Below are positions 62,690 to 64,000 of a DNA stretch of 64,000 nt, piece by piece. Under the pieces are notes generated by a model. That model was not told where the DNA came from and ran no database searches. It saw nothing but the letters and a program-made list of their open reading frames with translations. The stretch is from the NCBI RefSeq assembly GCF_021390715.1, contig NZ_JAJGWT010000006.1:102061-166060 (forward strand), in the 5' to 3' direction. The position numbers and the translations under genes were made by a program. The DNA is from Tenacibaculum piscium. Its GTDB lineage: Bacteria > Bacteroidota > Bacteroidia > Flavobacteriales > Flavobacteriaceae. The number at the start of each line of letters is the position of its first letter. The stretch's first letter is position 1.

Positions 62690-62757
62690 AAAAAAAAAGC
62701 CTCGATATCGAGACTTTATAATTATATATGTTATTTAACATTACGATACAAAGTCTC
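62690..62757 (-). promoter_or_regulatory. Phe/Tyr attenuator: antiterminator arm and terminator
   Basis: On the minus strand GAGACTTT (62757-62750) begins in the leader stop codon and is the exact complement of AAAGTCTC (62717-62710), the left half of the terminator. The terminator pairs AAAGTCTCG with CGAGGCTTT (one G-U) around ATAT and runs into T9 (62698-62690). The two structures are mutually exclusive. On the plus strand the same stem has a C-A mismatch, so it is built to work on the minus strand. Within the loop, ATGTTA and TAACAT (62741-62728) form a small hairpin. Confidence 0.9.
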
Positions 62758-62818
62758 AGTTCTTATTAAAGAAATAAAAATAGAAATAGAATCCTTTGTT
62801 ATTATTTTGTAATGTCAT
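62756..62818 (-). CDS. Phe/Tyr leader peptide of the pheA operon
   Basis: A 20-codon ORF starting ATG at 62818 and ending TGA at 62756-62758. Residues 10-17 read FYFYFYFF, so it has five Phe and three Tyr codons in one run, followed by NKN. The context before ATG is A-rich, as usual for translation starts here. It is placed about 15 bases after a predicted transcription start and ends exactly at the antiterminator arm. This is the regulatory ORF of a ribosome-mediated attenuator. Confidence 0.9.
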   Translation of the reverse strand: MTLQNNNKGFYFYFYFFNKN

Positions 62819-62839
62819 TTTTGTTTTTGTTGTGTCTGA

Positions 62840-62870
62840 CAAATCTAAAGATTAATCTGATAAAAACAAA
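62840..62870 (-). promoter_or_regulatory. Promoter of the pheA operon (TTTG / TAGATTTG)
   Basis: On the minus strand TTTG (62870-62867) and TAGATTTG (62847-62840) are 19 bases apart, matching the Bacteroidota consensus. Transcription should start around 62833, giving a leader of about 150 bases before pheA. Confidence 0.75.
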
Positions 62871-62924
62871 TTAGTTCGGTTATATTTATTAAATAGGGTT
62901 CATTATTGTAGTTTTTGTTTGATT

Positions 62925-63013
62925 TTTTTGGAGCTATTTCCCGCTTTCTGCACTCGCTTTTTTTTGAAGAAAAATCAAAAAAAGAGCTCAAACAGATGCT
63001 TCAATCGGGGCTA
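62925..63013. repeat. Dispersed structured repeat, copy 2
   Basis: This 89-base segment is a near copy of 44121-44211 with two substitutions and two single-base deletions. The outer CCCG/CGGG and AGC/GCT pairings and the inner T7GA/TCA7 hairpin are kept. It lies between the pheA leader promoter and the rRNA promoters. Confidence 0.8.
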
Positions 63014-63063
63014 AGTCTATTTACTATGTTTGTTTTTAGCTATTTAGTTTCGTTTTTTATACG

Positions 63064-63093
63064 CTATCGCGAGCATCTTGCTTGTGCCGATAG
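63064..63093. repeat. GC-richer palindromic element upstream of the rRNA operon
   Basis: CTATCG (63064-63069) and CGATAG (63088-63093) enclose an inner imperfect hairpin (CGAGCA with TGCTTG, one G-T pair). The segment stands out from its AT-rich surroundings. I have the impression of having met similar segments between genes in other Flavobacteriaceae, but cannot check that. Confidence 0.5.
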
Positions 63094-63220
63094 TAATAAG
63101 AGTTAAAAATGGGGAAATTGATGTCGTTCAAATTTTGTTTATGATAAATAATAATTAAGGTTTAATGCTTTGAAAATCAGCGATTAGTAAAATACTTTAA
63201 AAATAAACAAATAAAATCCC

Positions 63221-63250
63221 TTGTCAGTCCAATAAAAGGGCGTAGATTTG
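63221..63250 (+). promoter_or_regulatory. rRNA operon promoter P1
   Basis: TTG at 63221-63223 and TAGATTTG at 63243-63250 are 19 bases apart, followed by CAACCGCT. Predicted start is about 375 bases before 16S. Confidence 0.75.
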
Positions 63251-63351
63251 CAACCGCTAACGGAAAAACACAAGTTTAAAAGTTAACAAGGTTCATTAAA
63301 ATGTCGTTAAGTATTACATTAATAAAATGTAAAAAATAAGTTAAGTTTATC

Positions 63352-63383
63352 TTGTTTAAAACAAATTAAAGAATGTATATTTG
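63352..63383 (+). promoter_or_regulatory. rRNA operon promoter P2
   Basis: TTG at 63352-63354 and TATATTTG at 63376-63383 are 21 bases apart, followed by the same CAACCGCT as in P1. Predicted start is about 240 bases before 16S. Confidence 0.75.
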
Positions 63384-63632
63384 CAACCGCTTTAAGAAAT
63401 GCATTAAAGCAAAACGATCAAGAAATTTTGGAATGATTTTTAAGCTAAAAATCAGTTAGTTCAATTCTAGCATTTCTACAAAAAATGATAAGAGTAAAAT
63501 CTTATCTGTAACTAAATAAGTTACGTTCATTGAAAATATTGAAATTGACAGCGTAAATAAGAGTAGAATAACCATAACTTTTAATTAAGTTAAATTCTTT
63601 TGAAACTTATTCATTCATATTATTTAAAATAT
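63384..63632 (+). other. rRNA leader region
   Basis: About 250 bases between P2 and the 16S gene. It contains an 8-bp pairing AGAAATGC (63395-63402) with GCATTTCT (63470-63477) that encloses a hairpin GATTTTTA/TAAAAATC (63435-63442, 63446-63453). It probably holds processing or antitermination signals; I do not see a clear boxA. Confidence 0.5.
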
Positions 63633-64000
63633 ACAATGAAGAGTTTGATCCTGGCTCAGGATGAACGCTAGCGGCAGGCTTAACACATGCAAGTCGAGGG
63701 GTAACAGGTAGCTTGCTATGCTGACGACCGGCGAACGGGTGCGTAACGCGTATAGAATCTGCCTTGTACAGGAGGATAGCCTTTAGAAATGAAGATTAAC
63801 ACTCCATAATATAGTGATTCGGCATCGAACCACTATTAAACATTTATGGGTACAAGATGACTATGCGTCCTATTAGCTAGATGGTAAGGTAACGGCTTAC
63901 CATGGCAACGATAGGTAGGGGGTCTGAGAGGATTATCCCCCACACTGGTACTGAGACACGGACCAGACTCCTACGGGAGGCAGCAGTGAGGAATATTGGT
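63633..64000 (+). rRNA. 16S ribosomal RNA, 5' part (cut by window end)
   Basis: The conserved start GAAGAGTTTGATCCTGGCTC is at 63638 on, so the mature 5' end should be near 63633. The sequence continues through ATGCAAGTCGAGGGG and the conserved ACTCCTACGGGAGGCAGCAG near the window end, covering the first 368 bases. The signature is that of Bacteroidota, Flavobacteriaceae. Confidence 0.97.

Noticed and set aside
62915..63106. A 63-codon plus-strand ORF upstream of the rRNA operon
   Set aside because: It runs through repeat copy 2 and its hairpin, and the copy 1 region has no equivalent intact ORF because of the indels, so it is not a gene.

Overview
This is a low-GC window from a Bacteroidota chromosome, almost certainly a member of the Flavobacteriaceae. 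The partial 16S rRNA at the right end and the gene set fit a marine genus near Tenacibaculum or Polaribacter, but the genus is only a guess. Evidence for the family: promoters of the Bacteroidota type (TTG, about 19-21 bases, TAnnTTTG), no Shine-Dalgarno sequences, SusC/SusD pairs, a mevalonate pathway with class II HMG-CoA reductase and a GYDIA-type GHMP kinase, an HYC/CC/PP small protein, and a DAHP synthase fused to chorismate mutase.

Layout. 1-6000: initiator tRNA, then the elongasome operon mreBCD-mrdA-rodA on the minus strand. 5900-8000: purH and a GAF-type methionine sulfoxide reductase. 8000-11300: a cysteine-rich cassette (HYC protein, TonB-dependent receptor, HMA metal-binding protein), probably for a metal such as copper. 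11500-14100: comEC and a thioredoxin-like protein, convergent. 14200-19600: a peptide-use operon (secreted dipeptidyl peptidase and two POT transporters). 19700-23200: HMG-CoA reductase, GYDIA kinase and a flavoprotein. 23200-25100: small proteins of unknown role. 25500-42000: two SusC/SusD loci around the lower mevalonate block (mvaD, MORN protein, mevalonate kinase, UbiA prenyltransferase) and a pseudouridine synthase. 42100-43900: lysS. 44000-46300: a putative small RNA, a dispersed repeat and a BlaI/M56 regulatory pair. 46300-54800: GH3 protein, DUF2797 protein, C-terminal processing protease, surE, lpxB, NlpC/P60 lipoprotein and YceI protein. 54900-58400: a tightly packed tRNA and ribosome maintenance set (tcdA, tatD, DTW protein, dtd, rsgA). 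58700-62900: the Phe/Tyr branch operon pheA-aminotransferase-tyrA-aroG/chorismate mutase. 62900-64000: a second copy of the repeat, tandem rRNA promoters and the first 368 bases of 16S rRNA.

The most striking feature is not a conventional gene. In front of pheA there is a complete ribosome-mediated attenuator: a promoter, a 20-codon leader peptide containing FYFYFYFF, an antiterminator arm that begins inside the leader stop codon, and a terminator with nine U residues ending 8 bases before the pheA start codon. Other regulatory and structural signals worth attention are a perfect 34-base palindrome over the blaI promoter, a roughly 90-base dispersed element whose two copies differ by a paired deletion of one base pair in a stem, a compact promoter-terminator small RNA unit beside one copy, and three tandem -7 boxes ending so close to the HYC gene that its transcript may be leaderless.
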